Shown here one piece after another: positions 1 to 9,752 of a stretch of DNA of 64,000 nt; position 1 is the stretch's first letter; every line of letters starts with the position of its first letter. The notes under the pieces are model-generated. The model was not told the DNA's origin. It made no database searches and saw nothing but the letters and a program-made list of their open reading frames with translations. The position numbers and the translations under genes were made by a program. The stretch covers positions 774,948-838,947 of the forward strand of contig NZ_JXCA02000016.1 in assembly GCF_000828085.3 (NCBI RefSeq), written 5' to 3'. The DNA comes from Scytonema tolypothrichoides VB-61278 (GTDB taxonomy: Bacteria; Cyanobacteriota; Cyanobacteriia; Cyanobacteriales; Nostocaceae).

Positions 1-522
1 AAACAACGAGAAGACGTGGATAATTGCCAAGATGTCTTCAACGAACTCTCTTTCTGGAGAGAAATCAATGCGGTTGAGAACCACGAGTTTACAATCGTTT
101 TGCTGACAGATGTAGTCGATGAGTTCAATTCCAAATCTGGCAAGTCTGTCTTTATAACTGCATACAACTTGTTCGACATCTCCAGACAAAATTTGTCCCA
201 AAAGGGTTTGTAAACCTTTTCGCTTGTAATTGAGTCCTGAGCCAATTTCTTTGATGACTTCACCTTTTGGGAAGAGTGATTGGAGGTAATCGGTTTGTCT
301 ATTGAGGTCTTCTCTTTGTTTATGGGAACTGACTCTGCAATAAAGGATGACTTTTCGTTGCTTGGTTGATTGAGGAGTGAGGACTGAGTCAATGTCGTAT
401 CTTCGATGCCCCGCAGGAGTTCTAATAGTGGCAATTCTTCCGGCTTTGTCCCAGTCCCTAAGTGTTTTTTCTGATACTTGGAGGATTTGCATCGCTTCTC
501 GCGGTGTAACATATCTGGTCAT
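1..522 (-). CDS. tnpA: IS607-family transposase (serine recombinase), 3' end outside window
   Basis: The minus strand reads openly from an ATG at 522 to the window edge (174 codons). Residues 1-50 form a MerR-like helix-turn-helix ending in TPAGHRRYD, as in IS607 TnpA. After that comes KVILYCRVSSHKQREDLNRQ, the start of a small serine resolvase domain with the catalytic Ser near residue 65. IS607 transposases are usually about 190-215 residues, so only a short C-terminal part is missing. In such elements a tnpB gene normally follows; here it would lie outside the window. The product would cut and rejoin DNA through a 5' phosphoserine link. The reading frame has no lesion. Family call is firm; activity is not known. 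Confidence 0.9.
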   Translation of the reverse strand, partial: MTRYVTPREAMQILQVSEKTLRDWDKAGRIATIRTPAGHRRYDIDSVLTPQSTKQRKVILYCRVSSHKQREDLNRQTDYLQSLFPKGEVIKEIGSGLNYKRKGLQTLLGQILSGDVEQVVCSYKDRLARFGIELIDYICQQNDCKLVVLNRIDFSPEREFVEDILAIIHVFSLF

Positions 523-717
523 AAGTATGTGTGTAACTGTTATTTCATTCTACAACATACTGACAAGTAATTCCGGAAAAATCTATAAATTAGCACTTAT
601 TTAGCCTGCTAGTACTAACGGTGAGTCCTGCGCTGCGGGAGGGTCTCCCTCGTGCCGGCTCTGGCGTATCTCCTCCATAGAAGGGAGACAGAGTGCAGGC
701 AAATAAAACTTCTTTAT

Positions 718-760
718 CACCTGTCACCTGTCATCTGTCACCTGTCACCTGTCACCTGTC
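718..760. repeat. Short tandem heptamer repeat (CACCTGT)
   Basis: About six copies of a 7-bp unit, CACCTGT, with one variant (CATCTGT), lie just beyond the infB stop codon. Such tracts are typical of heterocystous cyanobacterial genomes. The period of 7 and lack of spacers exclude a CRISPR array. Confidence 0.85.
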
Positions 761-769
761 AACTACTCC

Positions 770-3700
770 TTATCTAGTAGATGAGAGAGTGCGGCGCTTG
801 GTCACCATCTGGAATGCTTCGATGATGTCACCTTCTGCCCAGTCATTGTATTTGTCAATGCCGACACCGCATTCGTAACCTGCGTTAACTTCGCGGGCGT
901 CTTCTTTCATTCGCTTGAGCGAGTCAAGAGGAGCTTCATTGATCACCTTACCGTTACGACGCACCCGCACTTTACAGTTACGGATGAGTTTGCCAGACTG
1001 CACGTAACAACCTGCAACGGAACCACGACCAACGGGGAAGACAGCACGCACTTCGGCTTGACCCAAATGTTCTTCCACCAACTCTGGCTCGAGTAGACCT
1101 TCCAAGGCTCCTTGGATGTCTTCTATGAGTTTGTAGATGATGTTGTATTCCCGTACATCTACACCAGCTTCATCAGCAGCTTGTCTTGCGCCACTGGCGT
1201 AAGTCGTGTTGAAGCCAACGATAACTGCTCCACTGGCTGCGGCTAAGTCGATATCTGTCTGGGTGATTTCACCAGCAGATGACAACAACAGACGGATTTG
1301 TACCTCGTTTTGCGGGATTTGCCTGAGCGATCCCACAATTGCTTCCACTGATCCCTGCACATCTCCTTTCAAGATCAGGTTGAGTTCTTTCAACTCGCCT
1401 TCTTGAGCTTGAGCCGAGATACTGGTCAGGGTAACACGTCCCTGCATGAGACGGGATTGACGGAGTTTTTCCGCGCGTTCAGCTGCAATAGAGCGTGCTT
1501 GTTTTTCGTTGTCAAAGACATCAAACTCGTCGCCTGCTGCTGGTACTTCACTTAAACCTAAGACTTCAACGGCGAAGGAAGGAGTAGCCGCTTCGACTCT
1601 TTTACCTCTGTCATCCACCATTGCCCGGACTTTACCAAAGGCTGAGCCAGCTACCAACAAATCGCCTACGTGCAAGCTACCGTTTTGAATCAGCAAGGTT
1701 GCAACTGGTCCCTTTGCTTTGTCTAAGTGAGCTTCAATTACGGTTCCTTTGGCGAGTCGATCTGGGTTAGCAGAAAGTTCTTCTATCTCTGCTACTAAGA
1801 GAATCATCTCTAGGAGAGTATCCAGATTTTCGCCCTTAATAGCGCTGACAGGAACCATAATCGTGTCACCGCCCCACTCTTCTGGCACCAAAGCATATTC
1901 TGTTAATTCTTGCTTGACACGGTCAGGTTGTGCCTCTGGTTTATCGATTTTGTTGATGGCTACTATGATCGGAACTTCAGCGGCTTTCGCGTGGCTAATC
2001 GCTTCAACGGTCTGAGGACGAACGCCATCATCTGCAGCTACCACCAAAATAGCGATGTCGGTCACTCGCGCTCCGCGCGCCCGCATAGCTGTAAAGGCTT
2101 CGTGACCAGGAGTATCAAGGAATACCACTTGCTGCTCCTTACCATCGTGTTCTACATCTACATGGTAAGCACCGATATGCTGGGTAATACCTCCTGCTTC
2201 ACCAGATGCCACTTTTGTTTTGCGAATCGAGTCAAGTAGCGTAGTTTTACCGTGGTCTACGTGACCCATAATTGTCACAACTGGCGGACGGCGATGCAGG
2301 TTTTCCAGATCTGCCACGTCTATCATTTCCGTGACTTTGCGGGCTTCTGCTTCTGGCTCAACGGTTTCCACTGGTATTTCCAACTCGTTGGCTACCAGTG
2401 TAATTGTGGGAATATCCAAATTTTGGGTGATACTCACCGCCATGCCTTTCATGAACAGAATTTTCACAATTTCTGTATCAGCCACTACCAAAGCCTCAGA
2501 CAGTTCTTGCACTGTCATCGGACCTGTGACTTCCAGTATTTCTGGACGATCCTGCTTTTGTTCCGTTTCTTGGCGACGGTTTTGCTCACGAGAGGAAGCA
2601 GGCTTTTTCGCTTTAGCAACTGGCGTAGCAGCCATAGCTACTGCTGTTTGTGTCGCCTTGGGAGCCTTAGGTTTCGGTGGACGGGCGATAGAGAGACTGA
2701 CTTGGATAGTAGCAGGTATTTCCAGTCCTTCTTCATCTAAGAGATCTTCGTCTTCAAACTCATCAACTATTGGCTTGGCACGTTTTCCTTTAACGGCCCC
2801 CTTTGCAGGCTTAGCTGACTCTTTAATTTCTTCTATCTCTTCTTCCTGCCACTTCTTACCGCCTTTGGCTTGACGTGGCGGTGTTGGGCGCTTGAGTTCG
2901 ATGATTTCATCAGTCGCTGTTGGTACATCATCCTCATCTTGTCGCCCAACCTGTGGTGGTTTTGTCAGTGAGACGAGCATTGGTTTTGGAGGCGTAGCGA
3001 CTGGTACCGGACCTCCTAGTTGTTCAGGAGAACGTACTACTGGTCTGCTGGGTCGCTGCGATTCTCCGACTACAGGTGCAGAAGGTTTATTCCCTCTGTG
3101 CTCAGGTTTGACAGGTGATGGGGTATTAGAACGCACAGGTTTTTCAGATTTTTGCGGCAAAGCAACCTGTGCTGTTTCCCCTGTTGCCGTTTTGTTGACT
3201 CTTTGCTGCTTTGCTTGGTCGCGATCGCCCCGATTGATTCTAGCTTCAGGAACATCACCTTTTTGAGATGGACGTTCTGCGCCATCGCCTGGAAGGGATT
3301 GGGCTTTTTCGGGTGCATCGCGTTTTTGGTCGCGATCGCGTTTGAGAATTAAAATCGGTTTCTCGCTCACAGTCGGTTGAGGAGCTGCTGTTGGAGAATT
3401 TGGTTTCTCCGCAGCCGGTCTTGTGGGCGGGGCTGCCAGTTGTGGCTTTGGCTGTCTTTCCGGTTTTGCTCTTGATGCAGGTGCTTTCTCCGGTTTTTCC
3501 GCTGCTACTTTTTCAACCGGCTGGTTTGTATTGGGTACTATGTTTTTATCCGCGTCTGTCACTGCTGGTTGTTCAGGTGTGGTCTCAGACTGATTCCGGG
3601 GTACAGATCGAGTTGGTGCCGTCGGCTTCATGGGTGAGACAGGGGGAGCGATGGACTTAGGGGGTGAAGGAGGATTGACTTCAGAAGCAACTTTATTGAT

Positions 3701-4042
3701 AGCAACCGACGCCTCTGGGGCGTTAGAGATGGGGTTTTTCAAAACTGTAGGTTTGCGAATCTCCAAAATTTGTTGTTTATTAGGTGCAGCAGGTCGGTTA
3801 CGTCCGCCATCTTGTGGTGAATTTGGTCTATGGCTGTTAGTGCCATTTCCTATTCTCGACGTCACACTTGTCTGAGCTAGTTTTTCTGCTTGAGCCCGAA
3901 TGCGTTGGGCTTCGGATTCTGTAATTGTGCTGCTATGGCTTTTGACCGCAATATTGAGCTGGTCGCAAATTGCTAATAGCTCTTTGTTATCCAAATTCAA
4001 TTCCTTTGATAATTCGTAAATTCTAACTTTGCCGTTGTTCAT
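770..4042 (-). CDS. infB: Translation initiation factor IF-2
   Basis: The 1090-residue product is a GTPase that brings initiator tRNA to the 30S ribosomal subunit. The N-terminus ([15 protein letters not shown]) is the usual IF-2 N-domain. Residues about 60-500 are a long Pro/Ala/Lys-rich linker typical of cyanobacterial IF-2. The GTPase core has G1 GHVDHGKT (593-600), G3 DTPGHE (643-648) and G4 NKID (697-700), followed by the beta-barrel and C-terminal domains. The ATG at 4042 has a purine-rich site (AGGGGAAGAG) just upstream. It is the last gene of rimP-nusA-ylxR-infB, but 453 bp separate it from ylxR, so it may also have its own promoter. Confidence 0.98.
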   Translation of the reverse strand: MNNGKVRIYELSKELNLDNKELLAICDQLNIAVKSHSSTITESEAQRIRAQAEKLAQTSVTSRIGNGTNSHRPNSPQDGGRNRPAAPNKQQILEIRKPTVLKNPISNAPEASVAINKVASEVNPPSPPKSIAPPVSPMKPTAPTRSVPRNQSETTPEQPAVTDADKNIVPNTNQPVEKVAAEKPEKAPASRAKPERQPKPQLAAPPTRPAAEKPNSPTAAPQPTVSEKPILILKRDRDQKRDAPEKAQSLPGDGAERPSQKGDVPEARINRGDRDQAKQQRVNKTATGETAQVALPQKSEKPVRSNTPSPVKPEHRGNKPSAPVVGESQRPSRPVVRSPEQLGGPVPVATPPKPMLVSLTKPPQVGRQDEDDVPTATDEIIELKRPTPPRQAKGGKKWQEEEIEEIKESAKPAKGAVKGKRAKPIVDEFEDEDLLDEEGLEIPATIQVSLSIARPPKPKAPKATQTAVAMAATPVAKAKKPASSREQNRRQETEQKQDRPEILEVTGPMTVQELSEALVVADTEIVKILFMKGMAVSITQNLDIPTITLVANELEIPVETVEPEAEARKVTEMIDVADLENLHRRPPVVTIMGHVDHGKTTLLDSIRKTKVASGEAGGITQHIGAYHVDVEHDGKEQQVVFLDTPGHEAFTAMRARGARVTDIAILVVAADDGVRPQTVEAISHAKAAEVPIIVAINKIDKPEAQPDRVKQELTEYALVPEEWGGDTIMVPVSAIKGENLDTLLEMILLVAEIEELSANPDRLAKGTVIEAHLDKAKGPVATLLIQNGSLHVGDLLVAGSAFGKVRAMVDDRGKRVEAATPSFAVEVLGLSEVPAAGDEFDVFDNEKQARSIAAERAEKLRQSRLMQGRVTLTSISAQAQEGELKELNLILKGDVQGSVEAIVGSLRQIPQNEVQIRLLLSSAGEITQTDIDLAAASGAVIVGFNTTYASGARQAADEAGVDVREYNIIYKLIEDIQGALEGLLEPELVEEHLGQAEVRAVFPVGRGSVAGCYVQSGKLIRNCKVRVRRNGKVINEAPLDSLKRMKEDAREVNAGYECGVGIDKYNDWAEGDIIEAFQMVTKRRTLSSTR

Positions 4043-4495
4043 CCACTCTTCCCCTTTAATTTACAGTTTTAGCGGATGGTTGCCTGGTTGGCGACATCTC
4101 CATCCTTCGATTACTGTGTTAGGTTGCCACTGCTAATGAATGCCGGTGCCTCCATTCAGGAAAGAGAGATGTTTCGGTTTATTGGTGGCATCTCCACAAA
4201 GATTGATGGTTGACGCCGAACTGCGCTTGGGCGCTACCAGGTTGCCATTCTGTACTGTTTTGTTTTGTTGATTCTGAGTCTTCCACGACACATCGAGTAA
4301 AACTTATTAGGAGTCTTGCTTCGCCCCTTTGGATAACCAAGAGCAACGCGCTAGGACACCCTTTTACTATTTTGGCACTACATGAGCGATAAAAGAGAAC
4401 GTGTTGATAGCACAAATAATTCGGCCCTCATCACAATTTCTTTGGCAATTACCGCTACAACGTAGTTTTCATTAAGTTTGTTTTTGGTTATTCCT
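4043..4495. other. Gap between ylxR and infB without a convincing gene
   Basis: This 453-bp stretch splits an otherwise compact operon. A 78-codon reading frame on the minus strand (4179-4415) has no ribosome binding site and no family resemblance that I can see. The stretch could hold an infB promoter or an untranslated leader; I see no clear terminator in it. Confidence 0.5.
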
Positions 4496-4741
4496 TTAGT
4501 GTAGACGCTGCCGCAATGTGTGGTACAGTGCTTCTGGCACTGATGCACGTAGGGCTCGCCCTAGTCTATTTTTTTTCTGAGCTGCCAAAAGACAGTTCTG
4601 CTGCGGACAAATATAGGCAGAACGCCCCATGCCCTCATCTAATTGTACCTGTCCTGAAGGAAACACGCGGACAATTCGCCAGAACTCTTGTTTTAATCCA
4701 ATTTTTCGACAACTAATACAACGCCGATAATTTGGTTTCAT
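4496..4741 (-). CDS. ylxR: YlxR family RNA-binding protein
   Basis: An 81-residue basic protein starting MKPNYRRCISCRK. The Arg-rich start with a CxxC pair followed by a short alpha/beta fold with a late RLGRALRAS motif matches the YlxR (DUF448) family, usually 80-95 residues. YlxR sits between nusA and infB in many bacteria, as it does here 42 bp downstream of nusA. The family binds RNA and has been linked to RNase P and to gene regulation; its exact job in cyanobacteria is not settled. The length is complete and the frame is clean. Confidence 0.92.
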   Translation of the reverse strand: MKPNYRRCISCRKIGLKQEFWRIVRVFPSGQVQLDEGMGRSAYICPQQNCLLAAQKKNRLGRALRASVPEALYHTLRQRLH

Positions 4742-4783
4742 AAGCGCTGAGTTCGTTACTCAGGACTATGTTTCTTGATAACT

Positions 4784-6067
4784 TTACTCTTGTTCGTCAT
4801 TATTTTCGTCAAAAATTTCATCCTCGAACAATTCTTCGTGATTTTTATCTTCTAAGTCCTCCTCTTCAGAGTCATCTACTTCTGGTATGTATTTTGCTCT
4901 CACATCTGCAAACTTAGCATCTTCTCCTGCGTGGTCATACTTAGCTTTATCTTTGATATCAATTTTCCAACCAGTCAGACGAGCCGCCAAACGAACATTT
5001 TGTCCTTCTTTACCAATTGCCAAACTCAATTGGTCTTCTGCTACCAGTACGTGAGTTTGTCTTGTTTCGGGATCCATCAGACGAACTTCATCGACTCGTG
5101 CGGGGCTAAGAGCATTAGCAATGTAAGTCGCAGGGTCTGGAGACCAGCGAATCACATCTATTTTTTCGCCGCGCAATTCGTTGACGACAACTTGAATTCG
5201 TGATCCCCGCGCTCCAATACAAGCACCCACTGGGTCTACATCACGATCAAGAGTATCAACAGCAATTTTCGTCCGAGGTCCTACATGACGAGAAGGAGGA
5301 TTTGCCTCCCGCGCTACAGCGACAATCCGCACGACTTCATCTTCGATTTCTGGCACTTCATTGGCGAACAAATAAACCACCAAACCGGCATCAGAACGTG
5401 AAACCAGTAGTTGAGGTCCTCGTTGCTGACCTTGAGAAACTTTTTTCAGATAGACCTTAAAGGTGGCATTTGCCCGATAATTATCATTAGGTAATTGTTC
5501 ACGCTTGGGCAATTCGGCTTCCACTTCTGGCTGACCAAAACCACTGCTGACAGCCATAATCACCGATTGTCTTTCAAACCGCAGAACTCTTGCTTGTAGA
5601 ACTGTTCCTTCTAAATCTTGAAATTCTTCTTGCACCATCTGGCGCTGTTGATCCCGCAGTTTTTGCGCCAAGACTTGCTTAGTTTGCATTGCTGCCATGC
5701 GACCAAATTCCCCTTGATCGGGGGTAACATCCAGCACAACTTCTTGTCCTAATTGCGCTTCGTCTCCTCCCATGTCTTGAACTTGTTGGAGCGCAATTTC
5801 GTGATCAGAGTTGGCTACTGCTTCAACGATAGTTTTGGTAGCAACAACGCGAAAGCCTTCATCTTCAACGTCTAGTTGGACATCAAAATTGTCAAAATAA
5901 TCTTCATCGAACTGTTTTCGCTCCAAGTTTTGAGCACGACGATAACGTTCGTAACCTTTCAGTAATGCTTCTCTAATCGCTGATTGAACTGCAACACGAG
6001 GTAAATTACGCTCACGACTTATATTTTCGATTAAATCTTTTAATCCGGGTAAAGTTACCATTGACAT
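4784..6067 (-). CDS. nusA: Transcription termination/antitermination factor NusA
   Basis: A 427-residue NusA that binds RNA polymerase and nascent RNA and modulates pausing, termination and antitermination. An N-terminal polymerase-binding domain is followed by S1 and two KH domains ([12 protein letters not shown] and [15 protein letters not shown] are the two KH signature loops). It ends with a Glu/Asp-rich tail instead of the extra repeats of E. coli NusA, which is normal for cyanobacteria. I chose the ATG at 6067 (MSMVTLPG) because AAGGAG lies about 10 nt upstream; an in-frame ATG at 6097 would add ten atypical residues. It lies 193 bp downstream of rimP. Confidence 0.97.
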   Translation of the reverse strand: MSMVTLPGLKDLIENISRERNLPRVAVQSAIREALLKGYERYRRAQNLERKQFDEDYFDNFDVQLDVEDEGFRVVATKTIVEAVANSDHEIALQQVQDMGGDEAQLGQEVVLDVTPDQGEFGRMAAMQTKQVLAQKLRDQQRQMVQEEFQDLEGTVLQARVLRFERQSVIMAVSSGFGQPEVEAELPKREQLPNDNYRANATFKVYLKKVSQGQQRGPQLLVSRSDAGLVVYLFANEVPEIEDEVVRIVAVAREANPPSRHVGPRTKIAVDTLDRDVDPVGACIGARGSRIQVVVNELRGEKIDVIRWSPDPATYIANALSPARVDEVRLMDPETRQTHVLVAEDQLSLAIGKEGQNVRLAARLTGWKIDIKDKAKYDHAGEDAKFADVRAKYIPEVDDSEEEDLEDKNHEELFEDEIFDENNDEQE

Positions 6068-6260
6068 AATAAACAATCTCCTTATATGGCTATGCAAAAA
6101 ATGGTCAGCATAAAAACGGTGCTAAGTGCTGAGTGATTGATTTCTGGAATTGTCTAAAACCTGACTCAGCAGCGCCGCTTGCTCAACGGGTGAACCTCAC
6201 AAGGGACGCTGTCGCTCCTTATAACTCGGTATTCACAACCGTAGAATGCTGATAGTTTTT

Positions 6261-6722
6261 CTATCTGCGCTCATCCAGATCTACCCTAGTAATTACGGAG
6301 CGAGGAATTTGAACAACACGACCTTTTTGATTTAAATAAACTGTTGTCTCATCCCGACGAATCAACTGACCAATCCATTGTTGCTGTCCTTCATAGGATG
6401 GAGCAGTCTGGATAATAATAGGGAATCCTTTGAAGGAAATAAATTCTCGATCGCTTGTCAGCTGTCGCGAAATACCAGGACTGGAAACTTCCAATACATA
6501 AGCATCTGGAATGATTTCCACTGCATCTAAGGTAGCTTCAAAAGCACGACTCATTCGCTCACAGTCATCTAACCCAGTGTCCTGTTGAGGATTGCGAATG
6601 TCTAAGCGTAAAACTGGCGGATTTTGATTGGTGTGAAAAACCACGCCAACAACTTCCAATCCCAGTTCTTCTGCCACTGGTGTCGCCAATTCAATAATCT
6701 GTGGAACGAGAGGGTGAGTCAT
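6261..6722 (-). CDS. rimP: Ribosome maturation factor RimP
   Basis: A 153-residue protein needed for maturation of the 30S subunit. The family signature is visible: [10 protein letters not shown] near the start, [21 protein letters not shown] in the first alpha/beta domain, then the stretch [14 protein letters not shown], and a C-terminal SH3-like barrel. Length is typical. It is the first gene of the operon. No Shine-Dalgarno sequence is visible upstream of the ATG at 6722; instead a hairpin followed by a U-run ends 14 nt before it. Confidence 0.96.
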   Translation of the reverse strand: MTHPLVPQIIELATPVAEELGLEVVGVVFHTNQNPPVLRLDIRNPQQDTGLDDCERMSRAFEATLDAVEIIPDAYVLEVSSPGISRQLTSDREFISFKGFPIIIQTAPSYEGQQQWIGQLIRRDETTVYLNQKGRVVQIPRSVITRVDLDERR

Positions 6723-6736
6723 GCGGCTATTCCAAC

Positions 6737-6761
6737 AAAAAAAGTGGGTCGTTACCCACTT
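6737..6761 (-). terminator. Terminator-like hairpin directly before rimP
   Basis: On the minus strand an 8-bp perfect stem (AAGTGGGT/ACCCACTT, tetraloop) is followed by seven U residues. Its U-run ends 14 nt before the rimP ATG, so it either ends transcription arriving from the gene at 7061-8512 or works as an attenuator in the rimP leader. Confidence 0.75.
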
Positions 6762-6795
6762 CCTGCGATAGGGATATCTTCCAAGAAGTCTTCAA

Positions 6796-6814
6796 GCGAA
6801 CCTAACAGGTTCGC
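6796..6814 (-). promoter_or_regulatory. Upstream hairpin in the rimP leader
   Basis: A perfect 8-bp stem (GCGAACCT/AGGTTCGC) with a 3-nt loop lies 34 nt before the terminator-like hairpin on the minus strand. No T-run follows it. Two stable hairpins in series suggest a structured leader. The rest of 6723-7060 holds short GGGTGTAAGGGTATA-like repeats (6869-6910) and no gene. Confidence 0.5.
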
Positions 6815-7060
6815 CTTTGATCTAAGTTTAGCGTATTTTTTTTGGAGCGAGAAGCAAAAACTCGCTTAAAAATGGGTGTAGGGGTGTAAGGGTATAAGGG
6901 TATAGGGGAAAGCCAGATTTTCATGGCAAGATTTGTGGGATTTTCCCGTGATTGGCTGATTTGAAATCAGGCATTATGAGACGTCGTACCACTCCAGAAA
7001 ATTCCTCCCTTTGTCTTGTTGTCTGGTTGTCCATTTTCCACTGCTGTTGCAAATTAACAA

Positions 7061-8512
7061 TTAACTTGTTTCTCTACGCACCAGCATGGTAGAGCTTTTT
7101 TCTTCCCCAGCCTGAACTGATACCTGTGTTCGTAGCTGCTTAGTTTGCTCTAGAACTTTCCACATATCTTCTTTTGACAGGCGTTGGACATAATTAAGCT
7201 TGACTTCCTCTAAAAAGTCAACAAGTAAGTTCTGAATTTCTGAGAGGACGTGTTTTTTCTGCATTTCTGTTCCCAAAGCTTCGCTAAAACGTTGCACAAG
7301 TTGACTAGAAAGTTTTGCTCCAACTGGATCTTCTGCTGCACTGACAACTGCACTATAAAGATTAGTTGTGATTTGAGTTGAGAGTTGCTCGCTCAGTTGA
7401 GTTTGCATCGCATCCAATCCAGGTAAAATTTGTAGGTTGTGATAAATGGGAACTTGTTTGATAGCGCTTTCAATGTTGTGCTGCAAAATCGCGGTAACTT
7501 CAGGTTGGATTTGTGGCAGTACTTGGTAAACAATTGTTTTTACCAAAATGGCTCCAATTGCTTCTACTTCATTGATATTGTTGATATCTATGTAGGAGCG
7601 CAAGTTTTCATTTTGTGACAGCCAACGTTTTAGCTCACCCCGTTGAATTGATCCCTGAATCTGGTTAATGACTCGAATAACGACAATTTCTGTGAGTTCT
7701 TCGGCAAAATTCGCGATAATTCCTTGATGAATTTGCTGACGTAGTGGATGAAGATTTAATAAACGTGCGTGGTCGAGGCGAATTAAAATAGGTATAATTC
7801 GCAAATATCGCCAAAATGGTAGCAGTAAAAATAGGTCATACCAGCGCCAGAAAATCGCATTAAACAAGCGAAAACCAGGATACTGACGTTTGATATAGAA
7901 GCTACGTGCTAATAACTCTAGACCAAATAAAATCACAAATGGTAAGTCAATTATCCAAAAATTATCAACTAATTCGCCATTTTCTCCAAGACTTCGGTAA
8001 TAGTTGACAATAATTAGAGGGCGAATTCTTTGGTTGAAAAAATCAATTTCTTGCTTCCAACCACGTTTTGATAAATACGCCTGACTCCAGAACGTGGAAA
8101 AGGCTTGCTTGGAAGATTTAACGCCTATGCGATCGCGCATACGATTTTTGATTTTTTCCAAGGTACCACTCTTGTTAGCCGCTTCAAACGGGTTGCTATC
8201 AACCATCTCACTACTAAGACGACTGAGTTCTTCTAGTTCTTTTGCTACCTGAGGCGACCGCAACCCTGTTTGACTGACCTGTTCTATCAGTGCGTCTACT
8301 GTGACCAAATAGTTTTCTGTTTCTCGATGGGGTTGAATTCCTTTAACGGGGTCGTATCTCTGAGTGATGATGGGGAGATTTCGTTTGTAAAAATCTCGCC
8401 AAGGAATATAACTTAAATCAAATAAAACTAACCCTAGATTAACAGACGCAATAATTGCCATCAACCGCTCAAACCATAAGTTACGCCGTGTTAGAGGTGT
8501 TACGTTAGTCAT
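7061..8512 (-). CDS. Membrane protein of unknown function with voltage-sensor-like helices
   Basis: I do not recognise a named family; 483 residues, ATG at 8512. A hydrophobic helix lies at 14-36, followed by a polar stretch to about 184. A second cluster follows: helix 185-205 with Glu199, helix 217-232 with Asn218 and Asp226, and a helix 233-254 carrying Arg235, Arg238, Arg245 and Arg250. This order, with acidic residues on the second and third helices and spaced arginines on the fourth, resembles the S1-S4 voltage sensor of ion channels. No pore helix or selectivity loop follows. Instead there are about 230 residues of amphipathic, helix-rich sequence. The role is inferred from pattern only. 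It lies upstream of rimP on the same strand with a hairpin between. Confidence 0.7.
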   Translation of the reverse strand: MTNVTPLTRRNLWFERLMAIIASVNLGLVLFDLSYIPWRDFYKRNLPIITQRYDPVKGIQPHRETENYLVTVDALIEQVSQTGLRSPQVAKELEELSRLSSEMVDSNPFEAANKSGTLEKIKNRMRDRIGVKSSKQAFSTFWSQAYLSKRGWKQEIDFFNQRIRPLIIVNYYRSLGENGELVDNFWIIDLPFVILFGLELLARSFYIKRQYPGFRLFNAIFWRWYDLFLLLPFWRYLRIIPILIRLDHARLLNLHPLRQQIHQGIIANFAEELTEIVVIRVINQIQGSIQRGELKRWLSQNENLRSYIDINNINEVEAIGAILVKTIVYQVLPQIQPEVTAILQHNIESAIKQVPIYHNLQILPGLDAMQTQLSEQLSTQITTNLYSAVVSAAEDPVGAKLSSQLVQRFSEALGTEMQKKHVLSEIQNLLVDFLEEVKLNYVQRLSKEDMWKVLEQTKQLRTQVSVQAGEEKSSTMLVRRETS

Positions 8513-8661
8513 TTGTTTGTGTATGGAAAAGTGTAGATTTTAGATAAGCAGTTGTCATCAACATACACCACCAAGCAGAAAAAATCTTCTGCCCTCAGCA
8601 TAGCTGCTTTATTTTTAGGTTGGCTGGAAGTCAGAAAACAGAAAATAGTTATTTCTCAGGC

Positions 8662-8843
8662 AATACGGTTCAGTTAAGAATAATTTTAGGTTGGGGAGCC
8701 ACTTGCGGTGGGCGGGTTTCCCTCCTTTTTGCAAAGTGGCGTTAGAGGGTAAGCGTTACCCAACCAAACTGCGAGAATGTTGGGTTTCGTTCCTCAACCC
8801 AACCTACACAAAATCAGGTTTTTAGCTCTAACTGAACCGTATT
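8662..8843. mobile_element. MITE-like element with 15-bp terminal inverted repeats
   Basis: 182 bp bounded by AATACGGTTCAGTTA (8662-8676) and its exact reverse complement (8829-8843). It encodes nothing and contains an inner GTTGGGTTTCGTTCCTCAAC motif that recurs near 37350. A second, more divergent element with similar ends lies at 46391-46515. This suggests a non-autonomous transposable family. Confidence 0.75.
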
Positions 8844-8923
8844 GATTTATCAGGTTAGGTCGGGCAGGATGCTATTTGCGATCAGTTAAAACAAAGTTGT
8901 CTTTTTAAAGAATAATTCTACTG

Positions 8924-8951
8924 AAAAAGCCTAGGCATTGAACCTAGGCTT
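8924..8951 (-). terminator. Rho-independent terminator
   Basis: On the minus strand, stem AAGCCTAGG/CCTAGGCTT (9 bp, 7-nt loop) runs into a U-run. It lies 46 bp past the stop of the RTX remnant at 8998-9357. Confidence 0.8.
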
Positions 8952-8997
8952 ATATTTCCCATTCAAATTTAATTCGTCACTAAAAATCATCACATTC

Positions 8998-9357
8998 TTA
9001 AACTAGTTCAATGTTCAAACTACTAGAGAAATCAGCAGTCTTGTTCTCAAGGGTGACAAATTGGGTCTCTTGAAAGAACAAGGCACCAGTGATGCTGTTG
9101 TAACTGAACTGGTTGGTGGAAGTAGCGCCAAACCCTGCTTTGGAAACTGCTATTCTGTCGCCCTCAGCGTAGCTATAGTCTTTAATAATATCAATACCAT
9201 CAGACGGGGATAAATAAAGAAATTTATCTGCTCCAGTACCACCCCATAAAATGTCGTTACCGATGTTACCTGTCACCACTACTCCACGCCATAACAATAA
9301 TGCCGTGAAAATTGCACCTGCTACTGGTTGGGTGTTCAACGGCAAAAGCGAAGTCAC
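8998..9357 (-). pseudogene. Remnant of an RTX calcium-binding protein
   Basis: The last roughly 90 residues are clear RTX protein C-terminus: one nonapeptide-type repeat (GNIGNDILWGGTGADKF), then the usual beta-rich tail with DGIDIIKDYSYAEGDRIAVS and ITGALFF. Residues 1-28 do not resemble an RTX protein and the repeat block that should precede it is missing. This points to a 5'-truncated copy whose tail stayed open. A terminator still follows. Whether the fragment is translated is unknown; I see no ribosome binding site. An intact RTX gene lies at 50574-51587. Confidence 0.7.
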
Positions 9358-9752
9358 ACTGATCTTTCATGCGCCTCATGCCAACGGTTTGGGGTCAACT
9401 CCTGCTAGTTGCGATCAACGGTGAAACGGCAAAGTGGCAATATGGTTTGATGTCCGTTGACACTTGCTAATTTAAGTATGTAGGCAATTCGGCATCTGAG
9501 GCGATCGCCTGCATTGCAATGTGTATGTAGGCACATTTTCATATAGTTACGTTTCTTCACGCCCTACCGTGTAGTGCATGCAGTTGAGAACCGCTATAGA
9601 CGGCAAAAATGACTTCTCATCTAAATTTCATTAATATAACTTAAACTTATCAAGAATCCTTAATAAGGCGAAAAAAAGACATTGTAGAAACTTAAAATGC
9701 ATCTATCTGTCAAAATCAACATCCGGTTGATTTGACCAAGAGGAGTTTACTT
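9358..9752. other. Intergenic region, no gene seen
   Basis: 395 bp upstream of the gene at 9753, with one HIP1 site in GAGGCGATCGCCTG. It probably holds the promoter of that gene; no reliable -35/-10 pair can be named. Confidence 0.4.

Noticed and set aside
2252-2873. Long plus-strand frames inside infB
   Set aside because: They are antisense shadows of the low-complexity linker of IF-2.
4179-4415. 78-codon frame on the minus strand between ylxR and infB
   Set aside because: No ribosome binding site and no family resemblance; a ribosomal L7Ae-like protein as in Bacillus would be expected here, but the sequence does not match it.
6846-6866. Hairpin AGCGAG/CTCGCT with a nearby homopolymer run
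   Set aside because: The run gives A residues, not U, on the minus strand, and the stem is short; not a terminator.
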